From Ferrimonas futtsuensis DSM 18154 (GTDB taxonomy: Bacteria; Pseudomonadota; Gammaproteobacteria; Enterobacterales; Shewanellaceae): a DNA stretch of 64,000 bases. A program made the position numbers and the translations under genes. Positions 55,522 through 63,991 of the stretch are shown piece after piece (the first letter of the stretch is position 1; the number at the start of each line of letters is the position of its first letter). The stretch covers positions 20,857 through 84,856 of the forward strand of contig NZ_AUGL01000020.1 in the NCBI RefSeq assembly GCF_000422645.1, given 5' to 3'. Below the pieces are notes generated by a model. The model worked only from the letters and a program-made list of their open reading frames with translations, was not told where the DNA came from and did not search any database.

Positions 55522-58095
55522 TTATGGCCAGGCCTGAGCCTGCTCCTCCGGCGGCGGCAGGTCCGGCTCATAGGTTTCCAGATCCTTGGGTCGGCCAATG
55601 CCATAACCCTGAGCGTAGTTGACCCCAATCATCTTCAATTGGTCGAGGGTGTCCTGATCCTCGACAAACTCCGCCACCGTCTCGATGCCGATGACCCGGC
55701 ACACATCGTGAATCGATTTCACGATGGCGTAGTCCTTGGCGTTGGTGGCCAGGTTCCGGACGAAACAGCCATCGATCTTCACGTAATCCACCGGCAACTG
55801 CCGCAGATAGCCGTAGGAAGCAAAGCCGGAACCGAAGTCGTCCAGGGCGAAAGCGAAGCCGCGGCGGCGCAGGGCATGGAGGATCTCCAGTGCCCGGCTT
55901 TCGTTGGCAATGGCTGCGGTCTCGGTCACCTCGAAACAGATGCAGTGAGGCGGAATGTTCAGGCTCTTGGTGAGATCATCGATGTAATCCACCAGGCCCT
56001 CACTGGAGAGGGTGGTGCCGGAGAGGTTCACCGACAGCACCTGGATCTCCCACAGCTCGGGGTGACGGGCCAGCCACTCGAACGCCTTGCGCACCACGGC
56101 CCTGTCGACGGTCGGCATCAGGTTGAAACGCTCGGCGGCGGCAATAAACTGCCCGGGCGCCAGGATGCTGCCATTCTCTTCACGAATCCGCAGCAGAATC
56201 TCCATCCGGCGTCTGTGGGTCTTATGGGATATCGCCTCAATCGGCTGGAAGAACAGCACCAGGTTGTCGTTGATGATCGCCTCGTTGATCTTCATCGCCC
56301 AGGCGGGCGCATTGCGCTGGTGGGCCATATCCTGATCCAGGGAGTCGAAGAAGTGGATCTGACTCTCTCCCTTGGTCTTGGCGGCCTGACAGGCCAGTTC
56401 GGCATCCTTGAACACCTCCCTGGGGGTGCTCTCCAGCCCACGATGGAACGCCACGCCAATGTGAATGCCCACGGTATAACTGCCGGAGTCCCAATAAAGG
56501 GTGATGGCGCGAACCTTGTCCATCAGCACCTTGAGCTGGCGGGCGGCCTCCAGGGCGGTGGTGTTGGCCAGCACCAGGGCAAACTCATCGCCGCCGATAC
56601 GGGCCAGGAAGTCGCCTTTGCGGATGCAGCGGGCCATCGCCTCTGAGACATCCTTGAGCATGCGGTCTCCCGCCTCGTGACCACAGCTGTCGTTGATCAG
56701 CTTGAAGCGGGCCAGGTCCATGTAGCAGATGGCATGCTGCCCGTCGTCGCTCTCCATATTCTGCAGATACTGGTCGAAACTCTGACGGTTGTAGAGCGAG
56801 GTGATCACATCATACTGGGCCTTACGTTTCAGCTCCCGCTTCAGCAGCTCGGAGCGGGTAATGTCCTTAAGGATCACCACGGCGCCCACACACTCCCCCT
56901 CCAGCTTATCCACCCGGGTGATGCTGAAGTCCACCATCCGCGCCAGCTGCTCCCGGGCCAGTTGTACCCGGCCCTCTTCATGAAGCTTGCCGCCATTGAG
57001 CAGGGCCACCAGCATGGCATCCAGCTGCGCGCCGGAGTTACCGGGCATGATGGCGGAGAGAGGTTTGTGCAGCACCTGCTCGGTATTGAGCCCCAGCAGC
57101 AGTTCCGCCACCGGACTGAGCTGAATCACCCGCCCCTCCTGATTGACCATAATGGCCGCATCCGACACCGCATTAAGGGCACTGTGATGGAATAGGTGAC
57201 TGATCCCCACCTCTTCGGACAGGGTATTGATCAGTTGGGTCAGCTTGCGGGTGGCACTGCTGCCTTTGAGCTTCAAAGGCTTATGCCACAACTTGTTCTG
57301 CTGATGATTTTCCAGCGCGCCTTTCAGCTCCTGGGCCGGTACCAGCAACTGCCGCCACAACTGGAAGACCATCACCGCCAGCATCAGCAGTATCGCCCCA
57401 ACGAACAGCGCCATCAGCGACCACAACAGGTGACTCTTCTGCACCCGCTGCCACTGATGGAAGGTGGCGGTCACCCAGAGGGGCTCACCGGAGAAGGTGG
57501 CCACAGGGATGCTGATGTTGCGGCCGACGCGTGACTCGGGCAACAGCTGCAACTCGCCGATGAGCTCGCTGGCGTGGCTCAGGGCCTTGAACCGCTCCGG
57601 AGTCAGCTCCTGAATCAGCGCCAGACCTCGCCAGGCTTTGGTCTGCGCCGGCAATACCACCACGGTATAGTAACGCGCTCCCAGCGCCATCACGCCACTG
57701 CGTTCATACTGGAAGGTGCCCACATTGAACAGGCGGGTGTACTTGTCCAGGATCCCCTGCTCGGTGCCAGTCGCCCGCACCCCATCGGGCAGCAGCAGAC
57801 GAAGCTCGCCATGATGGTTGATCACCAGAGCAACACGGCCCTGAAGCCGGCTTTGCGCCAACAGGTGGTTTCTCAGGGGGGGCTGGGCCACCAGGACATC
57901 GGACAGATCCCGGCCCTGGCGACGTAACTCGGTCTCAAGTTCATCCACCACACCGGCCAGGGTACGACTGTGCAGATCGGCGGTCATGGAGGAGAGGCCG
58001 CTTTCCAGTTGCCAATAGAGGGCGCTACCGATAAAGATCAGTATCGGCAAGGCGATAACCGCAAGTTGTAGTGTAAAGCGCTTGGTTATGCTCAT
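55522..58095 (-). CDS. Membrane PAS-GGDEF-EAL c-di-GMP signalling protein
   Basis: This 857-residue protein has two membrane helices (about 8-28 and 222-247) around a periplasmic sensor domain. A HAMP-like segment, a PAS domain, a GGDEF domain with intact 'RIGGDEF' (about 501-505), and an EAL domain follow. The EAL signature is EIL (about 632-634), a common variant that keeps the catalytic Glu. 'DDFGSGFASYGYLRQLPVDY' is present. Its overall activity cannot be set from sequence. It is upstream of the SDR gene and divergent from the UDG-family gene. Confidence 0.9.
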   Translation of the reverse strand: MSITKRFTLQLAVIALPILIFIGSALYWQLESGLSSMTADLHSRTLAGVVDELETELRRQGRDLSDVLVAQPPLRNHLLAQSRLQGRVALVINHHGELRLLLPDGVRATGTEQGILDKYTRLFNVGTFQYERSGVMALGARYYTVVVLPAQTKAWRGLALIQELTPERFKALSHASELIGELQLLPESRVGRNISIPVATFSGEPLWVTATFHQWQRVQKSHLLWSLMALFVGAILLMLAVMVFQLWRQLLVPAQELKGALENHQQNKLWHKPLKLKGSSATRKLTQLINTLSEEVGISHLFHHSALNAVSDAAIMVNQEGRVIQLSPVAELLLGLNTEQVLHKPLSAIMPGNSGAQLDAMLVALLNGGKLHEEGRVQLAREQLARMVDFSITRVDKLEGECVGAVVILKDITRSELLKRELKRKAQYDVITSLYNRQSFDQYLQNMESDDGQHAICYMDLARFKLINDSCGHEAGDRMLKDVSEAMARCIRKGDFLARIGGDEFALVLANTTALEAARQLKVLMDKVRAITLYWDSGSYTVGIHIGVAFHRGLESTPREVFKDAELACQAAKTKGESQIHFFDSLDQDMAHQRNAPAWAMKINEAIINDNLVLFFQPIEAISHKTHRRRMEILLRIREENGSILAPGQFIAAAERFNLMPTVDRAVVRKAFEWLARHPELWEIQVLSVNLSGTTLSSEGLVDYIDDLTKSLNIPPHCICFEVTETAAIANESRALEILHALRRRGFAFALDDFGSGFASYGYLRQLPVDYVKIDGCFVRNLATNAKDYAIVKSIHDVCRVIGIETVAEFVEDQDTLDQLKMIGVNYAQGYGIGRPKDLETYEPDLPPPEEQAQAWP

Positions 58096-58128
58096 CGACG
58101 CCGGTGAGTCGGACCGCGACCTTTTGAA

Positions 58129-58806
58129 ATGATGAAGGTCAAGTTACCGAAAATTCATGCCCTTTTAAATGGCAAATGCGAAATCGATATGGATTCTGAT
58201 AGACAGGACGCGACAGAGCTCAAAAATGCTTCACAGGCATTGGCCAAACGCATAAGTCGCTGCCAGCTGTGCAAGGACGTCCTGCCTCTGGGGCCTCGCC
58301 CCGTAGTGCAGTTTTCCGCCAGCAGCAGGCTGCTCATCATAGGCCAGGCCCCCGGGCTCAAGGTACACAGCAGCGGCATTCCCTGGAATGATCCCAGCGG
58401 AGTGAGGCTGCGGGAGTGGATGAACCTGGAACCGGAGCGGTTCTACGATCCAGCCAAGGTGGCCATCATGCCCATGGGGTTCTGCTATCCGGGCCGGGGA
58501 AGGAGTGGCGACAATCCGCCGGATCCCCGCTGTGCCCCCCTGTGGCATCAGCAGATACAGGCGCTGATGCCCAGGATTCGGCTGACGATTCTGGTGGGCC
58601 AGTATGCCCAGCGGCACTACCTGGAGGGGTTCGACACATTGACCGAGAGCGTGCGCCGCTGGCGCACCCATTTGGAAAACGGCGTCATTGCCCTGCCCCA
58701 CCCCTCTCCCAGGAACAATCTGTGGCTGAGACGAAACCCCTGGTTTGAAGCTGAACTGATAGCGCCGCTGCAACAGAGTGTGGCAGCGGCGCTAAGGGGA
58801 CGTTAA
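58129..58806 (+). CDS. Uracil-DNA glycosylase-family protein
   Basis: This protein of 225 residues (or 205 from an in-frame Met at 58189) has 'CQLCKDVLPLGPRP', then 'LLIIGQAPGLKVHSSGIPWN', and 'LPHPSPRNNLWLRRNPWF' near the end. This fits the UDG superfamily, where GQAPG is motif 1 and HPSPRN resembles motif 2. Cysteines 'CQLC' plus 'GFCYPG' and 'DPRC' may bind an iron-sulfur cluster as in family 4. The base removed, or whether it acts on DNA, is unknown. The start is uncertain because no good ribosome site is visible for either Met. Confidence 0.8.
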   Translation: MMKVKLPKIHALLNGKCEIDMDSDRQDATELKNASQALAKRISRCQLCKDVLPLGPRPVVQFSASSRLLIIGQAPGLKVHSSGIPWNDPSGVRLREWMNLEPERFYDPAKVAIMPMGFCYPGRGRSGDNPPDPRCAPLWHQQIQALMPRIRLTILVGQYAQRHYLEGFDTLTESVRRWRTHLENGVIALPHPSPRNNLWLRRNPWFEAELIAPLQQSVAAALRGR

Positions 58807-58816
58807 CCGAGGTAGC

Positions 58817-59731
58817 TTAACGGCAGTAGGCGGCGGCGATCCTGGCCCCCAGACGGGCGTTGTTCAGCACCAGCTGGATATTGGAGTCCAGGCTGTTGCC
58901 GCCGGTCAGCTCGCACACCCGCGCCAGCAGGAAGGGGGTAGACGCCTTGCCGCCGATGCCCTGCTCTTCCGCCTCCTTCAGGGCGGTTTCGATGGCGTCG
59001 GTAATCACCTGGGGCGCCATGGCATACTCTTCAGGAATGGGGTTCGCCACCACCACGCCACCTTTCAGGTCCATGGCCCACTTGGCCTTCAACGCTTCGG
59101 CAATCGCTTCCGGCGTGTCCAGGCGGTAGTCGATGCTGTGCTCGCTTTCACGGGTGTAGAACGCTGGCAGGCTGTCGGTCTGGTAACCCACTACAGGCAC
59201 GCCCTGGGTCTCCAGGTATTCTCGGGTCAGGCCCAGATCCAGGATGGACTTGGCGCCGGCGCAGATAACGGCCACATCGGTGTTGGCCAGCTCCTGCAGG
59301 TCCGCAGAGATGTCGAAGGTCTCCTGGGCACCGCGGTGGACACCGCCGATACCGCCGGTGGCAAACACCTTGATGCCGGCCATGGCAGCCAGAATCATGG
59401 TGGCGGCGACGGTGGTCGCGCCATCTTTCTTAGCGGCAACGATAAAGGGGATATCGCGACGGCTCACCTTGGTCACCGCCTGGCCAGCCTGACCCAGGTG
59501 GCGAATCTGCGCCTCATCCAGGCCCACCTTCAGGCGGCCTTCGATGATGGCGATGGTGGCGGGAATGGCCCCCTGATCGCGAATCGCCTGTTCAACCATC
59601 AGCGCAGTTTCCACGTTTCGCGGGTAGGGCATACCGTGAGAGATGATGGTGGACTCCAGGGCGACAACCGGCTGGTTGTTGGCCAGGGCTTGTGCCACTT
59701 CAGGCTGGATATCCAGATACTGCTCTAACAT
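58817..59731 (-). CDS. psuG: Pseudouridine-5'-phosphate glycosidase
   Basis: This 304-residue enzyme cleaves pseudouridine 5'-phosphate to uracil and ribose 5-phosphate. 'VALESTIISHGMPYPRNVET' near the N-terminus, 'TVAATMILAAMAGIKVFATG' and 'GGIGGVHRGAQETFDISADL' are the core PsuG motifs. Its start overlaps the end of psuK by 7 bases, so the pair is translationally coupled and forms the pseudouridine catabolic pathway. I chose the ATG at 59731 as it fits the family start. Confidence 0.95.
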   Translation of the reverse strand: MLEQYLDIQPEVAQALANNQPVVALESTIISHGMPYPRNVETALMVEQAIRDQGAIPATIAIIEGRLKVGLDEAQIRHLGQAGQAVTKVSRRDIPFIVAAKKDGATTVAATMILAAMAGIKVFATGGIGGVHRGAQETFDISADLQELANTDVAVICAGAKSILDLGLTREYLETQGVPVVGYQTDSLPAFYTRESEHSIDYRLDTPEAIAEALKAKWAMDLKGGVVVANPIPEEYAMAPQVITDAIETALKEAEEQGIGGKASTPFLLARVCELTGGNSLDSNIQLVLNNARLGARIAAAYCR

Positions 59732-60819
59732 GATTGAGTCTCCTCCAGCAGACGCTCGACCGCCTGCTCTGACATGGTTGAATTGATGGTGTTGTCGGCA
59801 ATCAGCGCCAAACGCGCCGCGCCTAGGGCAAAGTCGACACTGCGGTCCCATTGCCATTGAGTCATAAATCCGTGGGTCAAGCCTGCCATCAGGGCATCGC
59901 CGGCCCCGGTAACATTGTTGACCTGGGTGGCCGACGCCGGAATAAAGCGGTGCTGCTGACCGTCGCTGGCGAAGGCCCCTTCGGCCCCCAGGCTGATCAG
60001 CAACCGCTGAACCCCTTTGTCGTGCAGGGCCGCCGCCACATCGGGCAGATCTTCCGAGCGGTTCAGCTCCCGGCCTGCCAGCAGGGCGGCTTCCATGCGG
60101 TTCGGTTTCAGGGTGTGGATCTTCTCCAGGAACGGGACCAGTTTGCCGGCCTTCACCGTGGAAACCGGGTCCACCAGGATGGGGGTGTCACCATGGCGGT
60201 CAAACAGATACTCCAGGGCATCCTGGCTCAGGTTGGCATCCAGCACCAGAGCGCTGGCGCGCTTGAAGATGCCATCTCGTTTGGCCAGTTGCCCGGCACC
60301 CAGGCGTTCAATGAGCGACATGTCGTTCAGCGCCACCTGCATCTCGCCGTCCGGACCGTGGATCGACAGGTAGCTGCTGGTGGTGGCACCGGCGACGGTC
60401 AGGCAGTGGTCGACGCCGACCCCGGCTTCACGACACGCCTGTTTCAACTGCTCACCCCAGTTGTCGTCCCCAAGGGCGCCCACAAACTGGACCCGGCTGC
60501 CCAGGCGTCCCAGGTTATCGGCAATGTTTCGGCCCACACCACCGGCGCTGCAGGTGAGGTGGCCGGGATTGGAGTCTCCACTGACCAGGGGCGCGTCGGA
60601 ACGGCCACAGAGGTCCATGTTGGCCCCCCCAATCACCACGGCGTATTGCTCCGGGGCCAGGATGTAGCCTTTGCCCTGAATCGCCCCCTTGCGGGTGAGG
60701 TTCATGATGTGCCCGGCCACCGCGCTGCGGCTGATGCCAAGGCGGTCCGCCAGCTCCTGCTGGGGGATAAGGGGGTCCTGACGCAGTATGGTCAGAATCT
60801 GAGATTCCCGCTCGGTCAT
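59725..60819 (-). CDS. psuK: Pseudouridine kinase with N-terminal winged helix
   Basis: This protein of about 364 residues has a helix-turn-helix segment, 'QQELADRLGISRSAVAGHIM' (about 20-40), then a PfkB-type sugar kinase: 'AVVIGGANMDLCGRSD', 'CSAGGVGRNIADNL' and the C-terminal 'VTGAGDALMAG' anion-hole motif. PsuK phosphorylates pseudouridine at the 5' position. The fused DNA-binding domain may let substrate level control gene expression. I chose the Met at 60819; a Met 12 codons upstream is the alternative. Confidence 0.92.
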   Translation of the reverse strand: MTERESQILTILRQDPLIPQQELADRLGISRSAVAGHIMNLTRKGAIQGKGYILAPEQYAVVIGGANMDLCGRSDAPLVSGDSNPGHLTCSAGGVGRNIADNLGRLGSRVQFVGALGDDNWGEQLKQACREAGVGVDHCLTVAGATTSSYLSIHGPDGEMQVALNDMSLIERLGAGQLAKRDGIFKRASALVLDANLSQDALEYLFDRHGDTPILVDPVSTVKAGKLVPFLEKIHTLKPNRMEAALLAGRELNRSEDLPDVAAALHDKGVQRLLISLGAEGAFASDGQQHRFIPASATQVNNVTGAGDALMAGLTHGFMTQWQWDRSVDFALGAARLALIADNTINSTMSEQAVERLLEETQSC

Positions 60820-60918
60820 AAACACTTGTCCGGTTAACAAACTTATGTTTGACATGGTGAACCATCGGCAGGAAAAAGGGAAGGGGTATTTTTGCGATCC
60901 GCTCTAAAAAAAGGCGAT

Positions 60919-60948
60919 AAAAAAACCCGGCGCAGGGCCGGGTTTTTC
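60919..60948. terminator. Bidirectional terminator downstream of hemE
   Basis: Arms AAACCCGGC (60923-60931) and GCCGGGTTT (60937-60945), with A- and T-runs on both sides. It ends hemE on the minus strand ahead of the psuK promoter. Confidence 0.88.
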
Positions 60949-60966
60949 TTCATGCATATCTGAATC

Positions 60967-62031
60967 TTACTTGTGGTAGGGCTCAGACAGCTCGTGAACA
61001 GCGCGGATAAAGGCGCCGGCGTTCTCCGGATCCACATGCTGGTGAATGCCGTGACCCAGGTTGAACACGTGGCCGTTACCAGGACCGAACTCTTCCAGGA
61101 TGCGGGACACCTCGCCACGGATCTTGTCCGCAGGCGCGTACAGCCAGGAGGGGTCCATGTTGCCCTGCAGGGCCACCTTGTCACCCACACGCTGACGGGC
61201 CGCCTTCATGTCGACGGTCCAGTCACAGCCGACGGCGTCACAACCGGTGGCAGCGATGTCTTCCAGCCACTGACCACCACCTTTGGTGAACAGCACTACG
61301 GGTACCTTACGGCCATCGTTCTCACGGATCAGACCGTCAACGATCTTCTGCATGTACTGCAGGGAGAACTCGCGGTAAGCCGGGCCGGACAGCGCGCCGC
61401 CCCAGGTATCGAAGATCTGTACGGCCTGGGCGCCCGCTTTGATCTGGGCGTTCAGGTAGAGGATGACGGAATCGGCCAGCTTATCCAGCAGCATGTGCAG
61501 GGTGGCAGGCTCAGCAAAAGCCATCTTCTTGATCTTGGCGAAGTCTTTGGAGCTGCCGCCTTCAACCATGTAGGTTGCCAGGGTCCAGGGGCTGCCGGAG
61601 AAGCCAATCAGAGGCACTTCACCCTTCAGCTCACGACGGATGGTGCGAACCGCGTCCATCACGTACTTCAGCTCACCTTCTGGATCAGGAATCGGCAGCT
61701 TCTCAATCACCGCCTTGCTGTCGCACAGGGTTTCGAAACGTGGGCCCTCGCCCTGTTCAAAGTAGAGACCCAGACCCATGGCATCTGGCACGGTCAGGAT
61801 GTCGGAGAACAGGATGGCGGCATCCAGAGGGTAGCGACGCAGAGGCTGCAGGGTCACCTCGCAAGCCAACTCGGCATTGCGACACAGGGACATGAAATCG
61901 CCGGCCTCGGCGCGAGTGGCGCGGTACTCAGGCAGGTAGCGTCCAGCCTGACGCATCATCCATACCGGGGTTTTATCTACGGGCTGGCGCAGCAGCGCAC
62001 GCAAGTAACGATCGTTTTTCAACTCGGACAT
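60967..62031 (-). CDS. hemE: Uroporphyrinogen decarboxylase
   Basis: This 354-residue enzyme converts uroporphyrinogen III to coproporphyrinogen III in heme synthesis. It has '[20 protein letters not shown]' (the conserved substrate-binding RQAGRY), '[17 protein letters not shown]' and '[19 protein letters not shown]'. Length is the same as E. coli HemE. I chose the ATG at 62031 because AGGGA lies eight bases upstream; an in-frame ATG three codons earlier is less likely. Demand for heme here is high given the multiheme cytochrome and b561. Confidence 0.97.
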   Translation of the reverse strand: MSELKNDRYLRALLRQPVDKTPVWMMRQAGRYLPEYRATRAEAGDFMSLCRNAELACEVTLQPLRRYPLDAAILFSDILTVPDAMGLGLYFEQGEGPRFETLCDSKAVIEKLPIPDPEGELKYVMDAVRTIRRELKGEVPLIGFSGSPWTLATYMVEGGSSKDFAKIKKMAFAEPATLHMLLDKLADSVILYLNAQIKAGAQAVQIFDTWGGALSGPAYREFSLQYMQKIVDGLIRENDGRKVPVVLFTKGGGQWLEDIAATGCDAVGCDWTVDMKAARQRVGDKVALQGNMDPSWLYAPADKIRGEVSRILEEFGPGNGHVFNLGHGIHQHVDPENAGAFIRAVHELSEPYHK

Positions 62032-62190
62032 TTCGCTCATCCCTAACACGCAAGCGGTTCAAAAAGTGGCGCTATTGTAGCACCTGGACACAGCTTTATG
62101 ACCACGGAGACGTGAGGAGATTCGCAAAATTTGTGGTCAAAAGTTTGAACTGCGACTCAAATTCAATGGGAACTTATTCGTAACAAGCTA

Positions 62191-62219
62191 TTGCACCTCC
62201 CCCTCGCCTTTGGTATAAA
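62191..62219 (+). promoter_or_regulatory. Sigma-70 promoter in front of the candidate small RNA
   Basis: TTGCAC (62191-62196) and TATAAA (62214-62219) are separated by exactly 17 bases. A perfect palindrome TAGCGCGCTA (62222-62231) lies at the expected start of transcription. Confidence 0.6.
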
Positions 62220-62225
62220 AATAGC

Positions 62226-62311
62226 GCGCTAGCAAATAACGCAGAAGCTCGCGGCAAGCGAGCCCTGAAAGACCATATCTTCGGCCCCACAGCATTGCTG
62301 TGGGGTTTTTT
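62226..62311 (+). ncRNA. Candidate small RNA, or attenuated rsd leader
   Basis: About 86 bases run from the promoter to a strong terminator CCCCACAGC (62285-62293) / GCTGTGGGG (62297-62305) plus six Ts. A second hairpin GCTCGC/GCGAGC with loop GGCAA lies at 62247-62263. The unpaired CCTGAAAGACCATATCTTCG between them could be a seed or Hfq-binding region. There is no open frame. It is not recognisable as a known small RNA. Because rsd starts 140 bases beyond, it could also be an attenuator of rsd. Confidence 0.5.
62285..62311 (+). terminator. Terminator of the candidate small RNA
   Basis: Nine-base perfect stem, three-base loop ATT, then TTTTTT. Confidence 0.85.
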
Positions 62312-62452
62312 ATTGTACTGCCATCCCAATACACCACAATCTGCCCCTGCCGCTCTCAGTTCTGTTGGACTAGGTCAAAAAAAACATTGATCAACTGCCC
62401 TTCCATTACTTAAATTTGAATCAATAGGATCGCAGAACAAGAGGGACAGGCT

Positions 62453-62944
62453 ATGTTAACCAGACTCCAGAATGCGGTAGATCAGTGGGGGGGCAAGAAC
62501 ACACTCATTGACCAGTGGCTGAACAATCGGCGTCAGCTGCTGATCCACTACTGCCAATTGGCTAACCTGCCTCCCTACGACAACGCCCCTCATCTGCCCG
62601 ACCCCGGTGGGGTCCACCACTTCTGCAACCTGCTGGTCGACTATGTCTCCGAAGGCCACTTCGAGGTCTACGACCAGGTGGTGTCCGAGTGCGAAAAGCA
62701 CGGCGAGGAGTGCCGCCAGCTGGCCAGCCGCATCGTCCCCCAGATCGCCAAGAGCACCGACGTCGCCCTGGACTTCAACGACAAGTTTGGCGTGCCCTTC
62801 GACGATGAAGATGAACGGATGATGGAGCTGGATGAGTCGCTCTCCCGCCTGGGCCAGGCGATGGAGGAGCGCTTCGCCTTCGAAGACACCTTGCTGGATA
62901 CCCTTCACCGCCACTACAGCGAAGAGCTTCAGCCCCAGTCCTGA
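62453..62944 (+). CDS. rsd: Regulator of sigma D (Rsd/AlgQ family)
   Basis: This 163-residue protein is an all-helical anti-sigma factor. 'VDQWGGKNTLIDQWLNNRRQ' resembles the V.GSN.L.D.WL..R..L start of E. coli Rsd, and 'FCNLLVDYVSEGHFEVYDQV' matches its FCQ.LVDYLS.GHF.IY segment. It binds sigma-70 and frees core RNA polymerase for alternative sigma factors in stationary phase. Proximity to hemE is conserved in E. coli and relatives. A GAGGGA ribosome site precedes it. Confidence 0.88.
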   Translation: MLTRLQNAVDQWGGKNTLIDQWLNNRRQLLIHYCQLANLPPYDNAPHLPDPGGVHHFCNLLVDYVSEGHFEVYDQVVSECEKHGEECRQLASRIVPQIAKSTDVALDFNDKFGVPFDDEDERMMELDESLSRLGQAMEERFAFEDTLLDTLHRHYSEELQPQS

Positions 62945-62966
62945 CCCTGCGATGACCCACAAAAAA

Positions 62967-62990
62967 GGGCTGTGTCTTATGTAACTGTTG
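62967..62990 (+). repeat. Left terminal inverted repeat of the IS1595 element
   Basis: GGGCTGTGTCTTATGTAACT and following bases match the complement of the right end with six differences over 24 bases. Confidence 0.75.
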
Positions 62991-63924
62991 CACCCCACCC
63001 AGCAACTTCGCTAAGACACTGCCTTTGATTCAATTGGTACCGGTAGCGGTCCAGCATTCGGTGCCATCCCAAGTAGTTGTGCAGATATTTAGTCGCTACA
63101 CCTCGAAATCGCACCATCCAACTTTTCAATCGACTGTCGTAGGCGTTCACATTCTGTATGTGGAATGGCCCTCGCTTTCTCGGCCCTGATGCCTTAATCG
63201 TTTCATGCTTTATTCCCGCTCTTTTCGCGTACGCAGCGTAGACCGATGCCCTGTCGGTACATAGACAAGCATCCATCGATAACACCGAACTCAGGGCGGC
63301 ACCGACATGTTTTGCATCAAGTCTTTCCAGCATGAAATCCGCAGTTTGCCCAGACCTGTCTCGCACAATGAGAACAGAAACCTGGTCTTCGCTTCCTCCA
63401 CCTTTGGTTTTACTTACTCCGCCGCGGACGCGGGCAGGTCGCTCTAACGTTTTCTGGCCTTTGTTCGACTTCAGAAAGAAGGTTTCATCGGCTTCAACGA
63501 TACCATGCTCTTGGGTAGCTTGTTTGTTGGCAATGAACTTGAGAAACCGGTGGCGCCAGAGAAAGGCCGTGTTCTTGTTTATTCGGCACTCTTTTGCAGA
63601 GCGCCGGACGGTGAAGCCATCAATCAAACACTGAGCATACGCCAGCCAATGCTCCTTTTTCCGCAAGCGAGCCAAGGGAGTGCCAGTTAATGGGTTGAAG
63701 GTTTTGCTACAGGACTTGCAACGATATCGAGGAAGACCGTGGCTTGAGCCCCAAGGACGCAACTCAACAGAGTGGCAATGGGGACAACTATCTGGATGAT
63801 TCTCTATGAGAAATGCGCTGGCAGAGGCGCCATCAAAGCAAAGAAGATTGAGTAGCTGTTCGCGCTGGCTTGGCGACAGCTCCTCAATATGGTGAAGCAA
63901 CTGTGTGAATTGCTGCTGTTTCAT
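62977..63924 (-). CDS. IS1595-family transposase
   Basis: This 315-residue protein has an N-terminal zinc ribbon, 'CPHCHSVELRPWG' and 'YRCKSCSKTFNPLTGTPLA' (about 47-85), then a helix-turn-helix, 'RRSAKECRINKNTAFLWRHR'. The DDE-type catalytic core has 'IVEADETFF', 'ACLCTDRASVYAAY' and 'FHIQNVNAYDSRLKSWM', with a terminal 'GVATKYLHNYLGWH'. Asn near the third position fits the DDN(K) subgroup. The frame is intact, so the element may be active. Its coding end overlaps the left IR by a few bases. Confidence 0.92.
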   Translation of the reverse strand: MKQQQFTQLLHHIEELSPSQREQLLNLLCFDGASASAFLIENHPDSCPHCHSVELRPWGSSHGLPRYRCKSCSKTFNPLTGTPLARLRKKEHWLAYAQCLIDGFTVRRSAKECRINKNTAFLWRHRFLKFIANKQATQEHGIVEADETFFLKSNKGQKTLERPARVRGGVSKTKGGGSEDQVSVLIVRDRSGQTADFMLERLDAKHVGAALSSVLSMDACLCTDRASVYAAYAKRAGIKHETIKASGPRKRGPFHIQNVNAYDSRLKSWMVRFRGVATKYLHNYLGWHRMLDRYRYQLNQRQCLSEVAGWGATVT

Positions 63925-63967
63925 ACCTGAACTCCCAAAGCGGAGAGGTACCTTAAGTATACGCCTT

Positions 63968-63991
63968 CAACAGCTAACTAAAACACAGCCC
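63968..63991 (-). repeat. Right terminal inverted repeat of the IS1595 element
   Basis: The last bases AACACAGCCC and inner bases are complementary to the left end. Confidence 0.75.

Larger units (their letters stand above)
62032..62452. other. hemE-rsd intergenic region
   Basis: These 421 bases hold the hemE promoter (minus strand), a candidate small RNA or attenuator (62191-62311, plus strand), and the rsd leader from 62312. No open frame is convincing. Confidence 0.6.
62967..63991. mobile_element. IS1595-family insertion sequence
   Basis: This is a 1025-base element with inverted ends GGGCTGTGT...: the left starts at 62967, the right ends at 63991. About 18 of the first 24 bases agree. 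It holds one transposase gene on the minus strand. It lies 23 bases after the rsd stop, and runs of six A flank both ends, so the insertion went into an A-rich site, likely the rsd terminator. An 8-base target duplication as expected for the family is not evident. Confidence 0.88.

Noticed and set aside
62226..62311. RyhB homologue at the hemE-rsd gap
   Set aside because: Only a CCTGAAAG stretch agrees with the RyhB core; no Fur box is seen at its promoter.
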